Assembly: GCA_963970005.1 (NCBI GenBank) | Contig: CAXAMN010003002.1 | Location: forward strand, 1,209,334-1,273,333 | Reading direction: 5' to 3' | Source of the DNA: Durusdinium trenchii | Taxonomy: Eukaryota; Sar; Dinophyceae; Suessiales; Symbiodiniaceae | Length of the DNA: 64,000 nucleotides | Shown: piece after piece, positions 12,472-25,957 of the stretch | Position numbering within the stretch: the first letter of the stretch is position 1 | Layout: each line of letters opens with the position of its first letter | Position numbers and translations under genes: made by a program | The notes under the pieces: generated by a model | Database searches by the model: none | What the model was told of the DNA's origin: nothing | The model's input: only the letters and a program-made list of their open reading frames with translations

Positions 12472-14180
12472 TGGGCTGCTTGATGATGGCAGCAATGCTG
12501 GCAACCAACCAGCAGTTCCCCAGGAAGCCTTCGACGGGTGGAGTGATTCACGGCAACTGAGAGATGCCATGATGCCTGCAAACTGCAAACATCTGGAAAA
12601 CACACATTTTTTGTGGCCTCAAGATTGACTCAAAACAACTACCACTTTTGCAAAGCACTTTTTCGAGGCCAGAATGAACCCCCAAGAAGTGAATCGAGCG
12701 ACGTGGTCTTCTCAAGCGGGCAGCAAATATACAACAATAACGAGTCTCGGAGTAGCACATCACAAAGTGAGTCTTGGCAAATTAAGGCTTTGTGTGCACC
12801 TGGTCACGAGGTATGGGCTTTCGCCTGAAAAAATGACTTGAGAAAAAACGGAGCTAAACAGCCTCAACAGCCTCGGTGGACATCCAAGCTTATTGTGGCC
12901 AAGCATCCTTGTGCCAAATCACCAGCTGTCATGCCTGAGCAAAAGTGGGCGAGCAAAAGTGGGCCCACCGACAAATAATATGCAGATAATTGTCCACTGC
13001 ATGACAGCTTATCTACTTGGCATGCTGCAATCTCTAAAAGGCCTTGTAGGCTTTGTGTATGCTGTGGGGCTTTTAACACCGCTTCATCCAGTCTTGCGAA
13101 GCGCTGGCTCTCTTGGCAAAGCGCGGGCTCAGTCACCTACAGCCGCAAAAGAGTGACATGGGATAGCGCGGTGTGCCCCTGCAGCAGAATCGCAGGCTTT
13201 TCCAACCTGGTGACGATGGCCTCCAACCTAGTTTAAAGCGTTTAAAGGTTCTATTCCAGAGCAGCGCCGAAACGCACCAAACAAGGGCTTGCCAGGCCAT
13301 GTCTCTCTCACATGGTCTGAACATGTCTCTCGCTTGCGGCTCTTCTCAGCTGCAGTTCTTGGGGTGAAGCTTGCAATCCAGGCAGTAGTTCACATCAGCA
13401 ATGCCTGATCACCAGCACCAACTGATCATGTAGGATGGACCATTTGAGGGGATGAAATATTACAATACTACTAAAGTTACTAAATATATCCAAATATATA
13501 CAGTATTAGATAAATAAGTATGAAGGCTATGAAGGAATCAAAAGGACTTTGCATTGAAGATGGTTTCGGAACCATGACCCCTTAGTCACAAGTCTTACCA
13601 AACCAAAACGGCAGGGTCAACTTAAGCCCAAAACAAATAAACAGCAACTTGTTTGCCAAGATGCTAAGTGTGAGAAACTGAGGGTTGTGTGTCGTCTGCT
13701 CCATTGGATTGCTGGACACCTTTCCTCGCTCATCCATTCTCAATTCAACTCGTTTCATCCCACTCAAAGACAGCAATGGCTGAAGCAACTACCACGACTC
13801 TTTCACATGCAGAAAGGTTCACTGCACTGATGCACATAAATTCTATCACATGTGCTACTCAAACTTGAACCAGCCCACTTGAACATCAAAATGCATCAAG
13901 TGCACAGTTCCCTTATCTCAACATGTCTGAAACAAAAGCGGACCATGCTGGAGATGCCGAGAACCTGTGTGCAATCACACACACATAGCCCCCACAACAC
14001 CCGGGTGCACAGCTCTTGGAATAAATGACACACCTCTCACAATCGAAGGACGTTTTTACAACCAACAACCCCTTGAGACTTTTAACTTTTTGGGGCATCT
14101 ATCTCTCTCTATATATATATACACGCAGACTCTGAACATCCTACCATCTACCATCACACTAGAACTTTCCTCTTCTATCT

Positions 14181-17100
14181 TTAGCTTGAAGTACAACAAA
14201 CATGAAAGCACTGAAAGGGCAAGGCTCCTGTCATGATTGCGTCGATGTGAGGTTTGATGCCGACTGCCAAGTACTCCGGAATGCCGCTCAAGGGGTAGTA
14301 GCCTGCCATTTGCTTGACATCACTCAATACTGCAAAAAGGATGCGGGGATGGTCATGCGATGGGCGGTGAACAGAACAGCATCTTCCAAAACCGGATCTG
14401 TTGCGGCAGAACGCTCAGTGGGCTCAGTTGCAGTGCACGCACCCGCGTGCGCCTGTGGGAGGAGTCTCCGCAGCCACCACTTGCATGTAGTAGTTGTTCT
14501 TTCTGTCGTAGAGCGGGATAAAGCCTCATGTGACTCATGTGATTTATTGAGGTTCGAAGAGATCTACCCGATCTTCATTCCAGTCATGCTGATACTACCA
14601 AGTATCACTGGCGGCCCTCATCGAGGACGGACTGAGTTTGGATGACAATGATGCAGTTGAATACTTAAAAGGATTCGGATTTTAAGAACTAGAGGGTACT
14701 AGAGGTATGGCATGGAATCGCTCGTAGCGTAGCTTCACAAAATACAATGTGTCCCAGTGTCCACACATGGTATTACGTATGCAAAATGTAGGGACATGTA
14801 AGGACGCAATTACACACAGCAATAACACGCAGTCTTGCTTCATGGGATCTGAATCGCGTATCCCAGCATCCTGCCTTGCACCAAGAAACATAGACTCCCT
14901 TGCACCCCCCTAGCGCCCCCTGTGGTGCTTTGATGCTACTTATGTATAATCTACGTGTTTGTTTCCCACTCCTGGCGTCCATATTGGCTTTGCCAAAGAA
15001 CCAAAGGCTCCAGGATCCATGTGGCAATGTGCTTCTTCGCACTCCGTGGTGAAGCCTTTCACGCTGTCGAAGCACATGAGGAAATGGCCGAAGGCATAGT
15101 CGCCATATAGGGTATAGAAATCCTGGAGGAGGGGATCACTGACTGACACCTCCACCTTGAGCAGTCTGTGAAAAATAAACTTAGCATGGTGATCAATGTT
15201 CCTGACATTCAGCCGCGCCCAACATGCAATCGAGCATACCGTCCACAAGAAAACAAGAGATCTGAAGTGATTTTGGCCTACTGGTGCCAGAAAGGAGAAG
15301 CTGGGCTGTTTATGGATGTGTCTTGGTTGCTAGGGTTAAGCTATCAGCCGCCCCCTAGCCGAGCTTGATTGTATACCTATGGATCCTATTGTTGCATGTC
15401 AAAGCTGGCATCGAAAATCCTTCTGCCTGATTAGCTGGGAGCACCTGTTTTCAATGGATTCAGGATGCAAACAAAGTTCCTTGAACAGCTGTAGCATGGC
15501 GCACCTTAGGCATTCAAAGACTCTTTTTGAGTGAATTGCCCAAAAACAGTCCTTCATGAAGGGTGTGGCATCTTTTTCTGACTCATATATCAACTCTTTG
15601 CTGAAGGTCTTGTAGCCGAGAAGGCCAGTCATGAACTTCCTGGGATGCAAAGTCTCGCAATGTTTGCAGGGTGATTGGAGGGCAACAAGAGTGCCAGGTG
15701 GTCTGAGAAGGGAAGGAAAAAGAACAAAAGGCAAACGCCTTGCTCGAAAGGGAGGCCCCAAGCCTGTTTGCCTACCGACAAGTGCAACATCCCAAACGTT
15801 CAGCCGTTCAGCCTTCACCCCAAGACCCAGCCCGCGCGTTCAGCCTTCCCGTTCTCCAAAGGTCTCGTAGTCGATCCCGGTGGTGAACAAGTCGGTGCCG
15901 AAGTCCGGGCAGTTTCCTGGACTTTTTCGACCCAAACGAGAAAAAATACGTCAAATCGGCGAAACACCCGCCCACTCTGACCTGGTAGAGTTCCGACTGC
16001 GAGAGGCGGCGAGAGGCAAGGCGTTTTTCCATGTTTTTTCCCAAAGTCCATCAGCCCTGTCTGTCAAGCCGATACAAAATGATCACGTCTCCTCACCAGC
16101 TCGCGTGGAAACTTCAGGCTTCACCTTCTCCGGAGATGCGACAATTGGTGTGGGCACTTCGGTGACAGCAACTTCTGGTGGTACTAGGTCGCCGGTAGGT
16201 GTTGCCTCATTGGCCTTCTCACCCTCATCGGCTTCCCTGGGCTGTCAAGATCCTTTCTGCGCTTTGTTACTGTTTGAAGTCGCTCTGGGAGGAGGAGCAA
16301 CCTTTGAGGTTGCTCCTCCTCCCAGGCAACTTCGCGGCACTCTTCAACGCAGTCTTCACCAGAGCCTTTCTAGAGCAAACGCCCGGGTTGATCATCATCA
16401 TGATACCAAAACCTTGCTTAAAACCTCGTCCTGGAGGGACTCCGCAGCACACCTGGGTGGATGTGCTTTGGAGACCCTCCAGGACGAAGGTTTTGGCCCT
16501 GGAGGAGTTGCTGAAGAGACAAACTTCGGACATGACCAGGCACTGGACGCGGACGCGGACGCGGAGCAGGTCAACGCAGCAGGTCACGCAGGCCACGCCG
16601 GCCTTGAGACCGAAGGAAAACCAAGAGGAAGAGCAGCTCATCCGTGCGGATGAAGAAAGGTTTGCCGATTCGACAGGAAGCAGCACAGCATGCACAGCGA
16701 AGCATGGATGAGAAGATCGTCCGTCGTTAGTGGAACCCCCCCAGTGCCGAGAAGGATTTGCGGACCTCAAAGCCGTACAACAGGCTGCGGACAAGACACC
16801 CTCTACGCGGCACTCTTCCATGCCATTACGCGCTGGCGCGATTTGCCCTTTGAGTAGGCTCATTGAACTGGGCGGAGAGCGCCTCCATCTTCTCAGCATG
16901 TCAATCTTCCTGTTGCATTCCTGAAGTGCTTTGACCTCCTCTTGTAGCTGGGCCTTCTCAGCCAAGACCGCGTCCACCTGCTCCTGCTACTCCATTCTTT
17001 GCAGCTGCTGCTTCGTTGCAGCTTCTTGTGCCTGAAGGCTCACACGGGATTGACACACAGCGGGTGCATCGTTCTTATGCACTGGGTGCTGGTGCCGGCG

Positions 17101-20100
17101 TACCAGCAAACAAAGGTCACAGAGCCCATGGAGCAGAGAGCGGGTTGCTGTCGGCTCAAAGACCTGAAGTCTGAGAAGGTGCTGTCTTCCCGTTCAACAT
17201 GGAAAGTCGCCGGCGTAAAACAAAAACAATATTTATCCATCCTTCACCTGTCGAGATATTGTCGGATGTCGTCACCATGGTGAGTCAAATCAAGTGACAT
17301 GCATTCCCCACTTCTTCGAGGCCTCAACCACTCAAAAGAGCCTTCGACCGAACCGGGAGAGAAACCCAACTCCGACGTGCACAGCTCCAGTCCTGGATAA
17401 GAACTGTCCTTCATGTCAAAGGCTTCCACCAAGTACTTCTGAATGACCTCCCGTCGCACAAGTTTGCGAACTCCCTAAGGCACTTTTGTGGGATCTGCAT
17501 CCACCAGTTCAGTTGAACCAAGTGAAACCACAGCATGGGAACACATTTACTAAACAAACAAAACAATCCCTATTAGGATTCAAGGAGGGGTTGGGCGGAC
17601 CATTTTATAGGTATAAAAAAGTTGGGGTCAGGAAAATACTAGGAAATGACAGCGGATGCCTGAAAAAAGTGCTCAATAAAATGCACACGGCACACGGGTC
17701 TAAAAAAAGTAAACAAAATAACAAGAATAGGACGGTCAGTAGCTGGCCTCGAGAAAATGGTTCTGCACAACCTTTGGAAGCAATTTGAGAAAAATTGCCA
17801 AAGGTTGGATTTGCTTTATCTAGAGAACCGTTTCATCATCTTGTCATTGCTGAACCGGAGGTTGTGAAGATCCAGTTTATAGAGGTCCAGGACGATTGAC
17901 AAAAGTATAGACTAAATAAACTTTAAAACAAGATAATGCCGCTCATGATGCGCTCATGCGCTCATTTAAAAAACAAAAAACATGAACACTATTTTTTATG
18001 GCCTCTAGAAAATGATGTGCCCAACGTTCTGTCGAAGAGAATTTGACCCTTCAAATTTGTCTCTAGAAAATGGTTTGTTTTGCCTATGATCTCTGCCACA
18101 AATGTCATCAACACCATCGATTGCTATAACATGCATATGCATCCAGAAATTATATATTGAAAAAACAGATTCTCTATAAAAAATAGGCCTTATAACTGGG
18201 TTAAGGATACCCATTTCCTAGAGGAAATTCCAATGGGGATACAAAACAAACAAACAAACACACGACACACGCCAACCCAACCAAAACAAAGCGGGTTTCC
18301 TTGGAGATGGGTGTCCAAAGACCTCCTGACACAGTCAAGCACTCAGTCGAGCAAAAATTGGTGCATCACCTCCTCCCATGCATCTCCTCCCAAGACACTT
18401 CGTGCTTTTGCCAACGGCGTTGTTTGCAATTTTCCAGAGCAAATTGTGTGTGTGCGTTCCTTTTTTTGCTTGGATAAGATTACTGTACAGTAAAGGTATG
18501 CCCGTGGATTATCGTGGGTTGATGTTTAATATGTTTGGTGGGGGTTGGAGTTGGGTGGGGGAGCTAATGACGTTGCTTTGGATGTGCTTCGAAGATGTTG
18601 CCACATGCCTTCAACGATCCATAGCAAGAAAGAACACGCCTGCAACATCGACAGGCTGATGCTGTATGTGAAATCCTGGATCTTTCACAACAATGCGAAC
18701 AAAGATCGGTGGCAAGCAGTGGGAGAGCTCTGTTGCAAGGCGATGCACCACTGATATATATATATATATATAACAGTTTGTTGGATATGGGAGCCGCCCG
18801 CTGCATGTATGTCAGAGTGAGAAGCACGAAAGAGTTTGGTTAAGCAGAAAACACAATACAAAAAGTGACACTTCAAATCAACAAAACTTGTGACCACCGC
18901 ATAAAAGCAACACCATGAACACGAATCACAAGACGTGACTTTTAACAAACACGAGAAGAAAACACAGCAGCAAAACTGCTACGAACAACACATCCCACCT
19001 GAAAACGAGAAATTGAACGCAGAACCTGACACTATTTCAAGAACACAACGTTTTGACACCAAAAATAGAATCGCCAAAAAACCTGAATGTTTTAGCATTG
19101 TCAACCAAAGCCACCTTGGCAATCGCCAAAACTCCAGGGTCACTAAGTACGCCGTAGCCTTGTTTTTGGATGTTCTTTTTGGTCGGACAAATGCAGCACC
19201 ACCCGAACTTCATCTAAGTTTGGATGATGGTCACGCATGATCACAAACCTGCCCCCACAAAACCAGGAAATTCTCGCTGAACATCACCGATGAGCACCAC
19301 AAGGGCCACCATTCTCTCGGAAACCGAGCCCGTCCACCGTGCGTGCTGGATGCACGCACCTGCTGGATGCTGAGCTTGCTGCTGGTGACTGCTACAGCAG
19401 CTGCCAGTTGAAGGTGGTTGGAGTTATAGGAGTAGACTTGACCCGGAGTCCTGGGCTGAGGCCAAACTGGCACCGTCTATCGGATATGGACAGAATATGT
19501 TCAGCTATTTGTTTCTGTCTGTTGCATAGCAAAATGAGGCATGTCAGGTCCCTGTATGTGCATTAACAAACATAAATATATATATATATAGATATCTACA
19601 CAGTATATATATTTTATGTAAACCATTTTAAGCCAATACATTGCATATGTATATATGGTACAAATGCAAAGGTTATCTTCCCTAATGAATGTTCACCTTG
19701 GCGAGCCGCCCGACCAGCTTGACATTCTCATAGATGTACTTGGCGCAGCTCACCACGTCTCCAGTCTTCTGGTCACACTCCTTGCCTCCCAATCCTGGAA
19801 GCATTTGATGAGAGGACACTGGGGCTTGCACATACCTGGTCAAATTCAAAAAATAATGATCATCTCCTGATGCATCATTTCTTGAGGGGCCATAAGGGTA
19901 CAGTACCAAAATTGCTTTGTCGTCCAAAGCCCAGGAAGCGATGGTGCATGTTCCATGCAACGAAGGTGGATGCGGAAAATATCATAAAACCACACATTTA
20001 TTGATTTTTTTTGTTATTGGCAAAGGTACGAGTACGTGACAGCAATTCAACTTGAGGCCGAGGGTAGGTGACGAAAGCTAGCAGGGGTGCATCCGGACTG

Positions 20101-23100
20101 GTGGGACATCAAGCGGAGTGAGGCAAATGCTCGTGAGGTAAAACGTTGTGAACATGTAAGACACACAAACAGCAATGACACAGCCAACCTTAGAATTGAA
20201 GTCCCCGATAATTAAGGAAGCGTGGCTGGACTTTGCCACACTGTTCGATGCATCCGATGTGTTCACGAACCTGTGAGCTTGTTGAATCTGTTGCACCGTA
20301 TCCCAAAACCTCCACGGAGGAGTTGAACCAGTGTGGATGCCATAAGAGGTGCCCAAGAGGTGTCCCAGAGGCAAAACAAAGCTGCTTGCATGATTTGTTT
20401 GGTTTCTTCTATCGATGTCGATGTCATGAACATGTGAGCTTGTTGAATCTGCTGTTGCATCGTCATGTATATGTAATGAGGGACTGAAGAAAAGCAACGC
20501 AGCATCATGAGCATCACGGGAAGTCACAAACCAGGCGTATCAGATACACCTGGTTTATGTATGTTTGTTTGAGCATCTTTGTCGAGTGAAGTGTCAGCCA
20601 TATGCACTGAGATGCCGAAGGAAGCTCAAAGGCACGTGTATCTGATACGCCTGGTTTCTGACTTCCCGTGATGCTCATCATTGAAGCCTTGAACCCTCGC
20701 GTAAATTTCATGTTTCATGCCCCCCCTTCCAAACTCAAACAGTGGCCTACTTCACTTGCCACCTAAACATAGCACTATAGCACGTACCGGAAGCGTCCCA
20801 GGGGGGAGTTGAACCCGCGCGGGGGGGGGGGGCCCCCCCCTACACGTGAAGTTTTCACGTGATTCATGATTCTCGAGGCTGCGAGCCCTTGACTTGCTAA
20901 AGCAAGAGCAACTCCAGCTAGCTGATGCTAGCTTTCGTGATGTGTCCCTATTACACCGTAATAGTATAAGGTCCACTGTTACATGGGCGATTTTACCTGG
21001 AGCTGGACCCAGCTCTCGTTTGGACATTGTTGTCGTCCATCACGACTCACTCAATGACTTTGCCTGAAGATGCCTGAAGTATTTATGTACCCCGAAAATG
21101 ACGCCACATGATTTCAGTTCAACTCATCTTCTCCCTTATTCTCTCTTGCGAAGTTGGCCCAAGGGGCTTCGTCCGGTCGCCAGTGTTTGGCTTTGCTGAC
21201 GCCACTCACGTGCAGCACGCGTGTTGAACTCCTCCCCTGGATGCCCACTGCCAAAACCAGAGGTGAAGGTCAAAAGCATGCGAAAGGTCACCTGTCTGTG
21301 AAAGGCAAAAGCTCCCATGTCAAGCGGCTGGGCCAGGTCTGAAAACCTGGAACCTAAAGCATGACATCTTTGATCGATACATCACTGGACTCCAGCCACA
21401 CCGCCGCACATGAGCAACTGAGACTTACCTGAGGCTTTCAAGAGATGAGTCAGACACCAGCAAAGGCCGATTACCATGAATCTTTAAGCTTTGCCTTTGG
21501 AGATATGTCTGGATGGTCCCCCTCTCTCCACTCGCTGTGCTTGGAGAAAATGTTCTAAAACCGATCGGGATCGCGTGTTGGGGGTCGGAACGGATGGGTT
21601 CTGGAAGTTGTGGTAATAACTCCGACTTGCTGGAGGAGCGAAGCACAGGAAATGGAACAACTGCCAGTGCTTAGTGCCTTATATATACATGTTCTTAAAG
21701 GCTGACTCTCAGTCCCCAGTGGCAACACCAAGCTCAGCAATTGAGAGTTTTTGCTGCTAGCTAGCTAGCATCTGTCAGCTCTACAACCCAGCGGAAACAT
21801 GCGCATGCGGGTGGCTGTCGATCGCAAATCCTTGGGATCTTTGGTCCACCAAGGCAGGTACTTGTGCACCGGATCATCCAAGCTGCTCACCTTAACTGGC
21901 TCGATTTGTGGCTGCAATCCGGAGCGTGCACGTGTTCTTTTGATTTCTCTTGGTCGTCTCAGGCGGGACAAGTGGCAGGCTTCCATCCAGGGCTGCGGCT
22001 TCAATCGTTTCAATGTTCATCCGGGTGTGTTGACTTAATTAGGCATGCTTGGAGTTGACACTGGCTTAGCCAAGGGAATGATCAGCAACATACTTGGGTA
22101 ACAGTTACTCATGGTCCAGCGAAACAACAGTCCCCTTCTCAGGGGGTGGCCCTGTGGCTGATCAATTAACCTCCGCACAGGCCCGCCCACAAAATGCGAC
22201 CCACTCGCCGTGCCATCGTGCACCAAGCCAGCAAACATCATTGCAGACGGCCACTTGCTGGTGCTTCCAGTTGGAATCCTTGGACATCCCAGCGTATCAA
22301 AAGCTGTAACTGTAACAGGAATGGGTCATCAATCATGGCCTCAAATCCCGCAAGACTAGACAATGGTCGCACACTTGTTGCTTGCAAATTGTTGCTTTGC
22401 AAATTCAGGCGGTCCACTGCTTGTAGGAAAAAAGCTCCTTGGTCTTCTGAACGCTTGTGTCTATCCGGCTCTCGATTGTCCTACTTACCACACAGCACTG
22501 CATAACGAATTAGCTGTTTGCAGCACCCAGCGAAGGCAGCTTTGGTGCTTTGCCAATGATGAAAATACAAAATGTCCTCATAAAGTTTCACAATTCAAGT
22601 CCCAGAATCTTGGTCTTCAAGGTGAAATTGCCACCTTCGTAAGTGAAGAGACGGCCATGTTTCCTCACTGCTGCGCTTTTCAGCGTGAAACAACAATAAT
22701 CCGGAATCGGACGTACACACGGCACCAAAAGGAACCCATGTGATATCAAAGCAAGCATAAGCACAGGGTACTGAAAGCAAATGATCTGCACATCTCTGGT
22801 TGGTTTCATGAAGAGTGTCACGTTTTAGCAGCAATGTTCCACTCGAACCTTGTTACCCTGGGGTCACGAACCAGGCCTTGGACGACGAGAAACGCAAATT
22901 CCGCCTATATCACGGCAAGAAATCACGGCAGCTCTCCGCTCGCTCTATATCTAGTGTCTTGATTGCAACCTCTTTGAGCAGTGACGTCGTGAGGTTTCGT
23001 GTCTGCTTCAACGAGCGTCACATCACCCACGACCACTGCATATTCGGTGGTAAACTGCCACTGTTGCAAGATTTGCCGCAACCCATCCCAAGCAGATGCG

Positions 23101-23228
23101 TCAGGCGCCTCCCGAACCTGCACACTACTCACACCGCCTTGACTGGCACCGCGCAGGTTTGCGGGATCCAAGCCGAAGAAGGCCGCAGCACTTGCCAATA
23201 AGTAGAAGGGAGCCAAGCAACTCGCCAT
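14181..23228 (-). CDS. Beta-lactamase-related serine hydrolase, secreted; complete 13-exon gene
   Basis: Exons (minus, 5' to 3'): 23020-23228, 22610-22663, 22209-22278, 21816-21890, 21219-21291, 19710-19794, 19360-19450, 17393-17447, 15865-15916, 15552-15639, 15002-15155, 14453-14524, 14181-14302. Joined they give 1200 bases, 399 residues plus TAA, with no internal stop. Residues 1-22 form a hydrophobic signal-peptide-like start. GSTSK (92-96) supplies the SxxK catalytic serine and lysine of class C beta-lactamase-like enzymes. YSYNSNHLQL (195-204) sits at the Y-x-N motif, and HMDPGAFG (329-336) at the third-motif region. The family hydrolyses amide or ester bonds; expansions of it occur in dinoflagellates, with unknown substrates. 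Donors are 3 GT, 4 GC and 5 GA; every internal exon starts with G. An in-frame ATG 63 bases upstream (23291) is an alternative start; I chose 23228 because it begins directly with the hydrophobic segment. Confidence 0.85.
16285..16325. repeat. Perfect 19-bp hairpin with 3-base loop
   Basis: CTGGGAGGAGGAGCAACCT is followed by TTG and then its exact reverse complement. It lies in the 1.5-kb intron between exons 8 and 9 of the beta-lactamase-related gene. Such a short loop and perfect stem would strongly extrude or fold in RNA. Confidence 0.9.
16406..16496. repeat. Long imperfect hairpin next to the perfect one
   Basis: CCAAAACCTT and CGTCCTGGAGGG on the left pair with CCCTCCAGGACGAAGGTTTTGG on the right (16475-16496), with CTCC/GGAG and GCACA/TGTGC pairs further in. 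It lies 80 bases from the perfect 19-bp hairpin in the same intron, so the two may be parts of one fold-back element. Confidence 0.8.
20507..20678. mobile_element. Fold-back/MITE-like element with 43-bp terminal inverted repeats
   Basis: The arm at 20507-20549 (begins ATGAGCATCACGGGAAGTCA) is repeated in inverse at 20636-20678 with one mismatch over 43 bases. The centre of about 86 bases has no coding content. It lies in the intron between exons 5 and 6 of the beta-lactamase-related gene. Short length, long inverted ends and no gene fit a non-autonomous fold-back element. A target-site duplication is not obvious. Confidence 0.7.
20801..20940 (-). repeat. SINE-like repeat with tRNA-type A and B boxes, copy 1
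   Basis: Read on the minus strand, the copy begins TCACGAAAGCTAGC, then TAGCTGGAGTTG (fits a pol III A box) at about 20920-20909, a small hairpin CTTGCTTTAGCAAG, and ends with GGTTCAACTCC (B box) at 20815-20805. A G/C homopolymer run (14 G then 8 C on the plus strand) separates the boxes, which makes them farther apart than in a tRNA. A second copy is at 26710-26848. tRNA ancestry is inferred from the boxes only. Confidence 0.5.
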
Positions 23229-23477
23229 TGCTCCAGTACCAAAGCTGAAGAAACTCGAGCCCAAGGTACTGAACGATACTGGCCTTCTCAATGATGTGTC
23301 GCGATTTTGTTTTCAACTCATTCTCCAATGCGGAACCACACGAGAAACCAATCAGTTCCAAAGCCACTATCTATCTATTACGCATCAATCACCTAATTTG
23401 GCACATTGACAACAGAAATTGCAACCACAGGTTGTGACGCTGGTTGATTCTCACAATGATTCTTTTCATGAACGTGG

Positions 23478-23552
23478 CATTAGGAACAAGTGCATCGCTA
23501 CTAGGAACAAGTGCCTTACTAGTATATAGTAACAAGAAGCTACTAGGAACGG
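23478..23552. repeat. Diverged copy of the CTAGGAGCAAGGACG minisatellite
   Basis: Units read ATTAGGAACAAGTGC, CTACTAGGAACAAGTGCC and CTACTAGGAACG. It is related to the array at 2824-2926 and sits just upstream of the beta-lactamase-related gene. Confidence 0.6.
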
Positions 23553-25957
23553 TCTTTGAAGCTAAGCACTACTGCCCGACCGTGCCTTGCCACTTCAGCT
23601 CCGACTGGTTCCGCTGTGCCAGTTCCTCGCTGGAAATCTCCTGCCCACGCTGCGGAGCCTGTTGAAGCGGTGATTTGCCTTTTGTTAAAAAGAGAAGGCA
23701 AGAATAGGGAGAGAAGGTAGGATTAGGTGGAGTTGTTGTCCAAAAATCTATGAAATGCCAACACAAAATATTAAATGACAACAAACACCGGGTACACCAT
23801 CTACAGTTCTTAGGCACTTAAAAAAATGCGCGCGCGTGAACACACGCGCAGGTCCTGGTTGAAGTGCAAGAGCTCAGGCAATCGAATCCACCGGGTTTTG
23901 GACCGTTGCTCCTTCGATCCAACCATCGTTGGATCTACAGGACGTGAGCGATTTCGGGTTAAACTAGGCTACACACAAATCACAAACTTCTGATTTGTCA
24001 AGGTCTCCTGAGATATGAAAAGGCGCCCAGGTTTCGCGTCGCCCAAAGAGGAGTCGACCGGCGGGAAGGTTGAATCAATAAACCGCCCATCATCCACATA
24101 GATGTCGTCATTCAACAAGTAGGCCCTCGCTGGCCGGCTCTGACCAATGCAGTCGCTACTAGCGGTGTGCAAAAAATAACGCACGTGTGTCAACCAGATT
24201 TAAGCAAACTCAGCGAACATGGCTGAAACATTAGGCACGGTATTTGTTGCCCTAACTCACACCAAAAGTGTGTTCTTCACACTTGGTCTCTGAGGCAAGT
24301 GTGTGTTCTTGTGACAATCTCACAAGCTGCTTGTGCTGTGTAGGTTTCATTCAGTTCATGCGTGCAGGACTTCATCCGTCAGGGCACCCTGGCCTGCAAT
24401 GTGATAGCCCAAGTCCCATGCTCGCAACGTCTTCTTTGAAGACAGCGAGGAAAACTAAACCACGCTGGCCGACAGCATTGGCATCTACAACAACAAGTTC
24501 CAGCGTCACACCATGCAATGTTCTCAATAAAACCATGTCTGTTGATGCCTTTTTTGCCTTTTGCTGCAGGCAGCAGTATGTCGTACCAGGCATCGGCATC
24601 CCCATAGTCAGTATCTCATAATTAATCAAGGTAAAGGTGTGCCACTACATGCAGGCGTGTATGTTTGGAGGTGGGCTTGCAAAATGCTGGCACGGCAAAA
24701 AGAAAAATCCTGACAGGCGATATAGAAGTGCCAAACATATGCGTCTTTTGTTGGTGTGTCTAAACACGTTTTAAACACATAAATCTCATGATCATGATCT
24801 AATGCACCAACAAAAATGGTCTCATGGTGACGTTGATGCTGAGACTGGAGCAAATGCAGCGTGGCGACCGCACTGGATACAGAGGGCTCTTTTTGACAAC
24901 CTGCACTCCCCTAGAGAAACCCACAAGAAACTACACGTTTTCAGTTCAGGGCGGGCCGTGCTGCAACAACAAGAACTAGTGGCTAGTTGCAAACCGCGTT
25001 CCAAAACCCATCTACTCTCAATCCAGTTCAGCCATTCAAAGCAGTCACACCAATAAATCCTCGTTGGCCTGTGAAGCGACACCCTACGACACCTGTGAAG
25101 TTCCATCTCTAAAAAATATCACCCACCCGTGAAAGCCTTATAAAGCCTTTGGACCGATTAGCATGCAAAAATGTTTGAGAGCAGCACATGCCTTGGAGAG
25201 AGGATATACTTTTCTTGGCATGCGGCATGTTTCGACATGATATGTGAGATCATGATATGTTGTCTCATATATAGGCTTTGGATATTTGTCATATACCATC
25301 TGTTTCAACATGATCTGATCGCCCGCTCGTGTCGCCCAGCTTCGGTCTCACAGAAGGAGGCGGCGGCATGGTCACGCGGATTGAAGCCTTGTGACCTGGA
25401 TGGCGTTGCTCGGCCCGGCACCCGGTGGAGCACCCGTCTCAGGCGAACTCCGGGTGGGAGAAGCAAGGGCTTTGCATGCTGGGTGCCTGCTATGGGGTGA
25501 AGCTGTCCACCTTACGAAATTGTTTTTGGTGTGTATTCTGCGAGCGGCAACAGCTCTGCATCTCGACTCTCAAGTGGGTTTTCTTTGAGCGAGCAACAAG
25601 GCACATTGCATCACTACGTGTTTGGAAGCTGATGACCAAAACACAAAGCAACCCTAGGGAATGAACCCATGAGTTCAAGTGAACTGCGCGAAACTTGAGG
25701 CCAGAGGGGGTGAACGAAAGCTAGCCGGGCCTCCTCGTCCAAACAAGTCGGGGGCGGGCTGCACAGTCACTCTCATTGGGTAACTGCCGGTCCACTTGCA
25801 AGTCCCGTGGGAAACTCTAGAGAAGCAGTGTTAGTATGTGCTTTGTGGTGCGTCGAGTCTCATTCAGTAAGCAACTGCCACCTGACAGGAGCAGGTTTTG
25901 TTTGGTGCCCCCTTTCCATCACTTCTTTGGCTTGGTTTTTCCAGCGGTTGCTGTGCC

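Noticed and set aside
15880..16653. 257-codon plus-strand open frame
   Set aside because: It overlaps a secure minus-strand exon of the hydrolase (15865-15916) and runs through two hairpins; composition is not protein-like.
23540..23600. Similarity of GAAGCTAAGCACTACTGCCCGACC to part of 5S rRNA
   Set aside because: Only a short stretch resembles 5S rRNA; the rest of the molecule and its internal promoter are absent.
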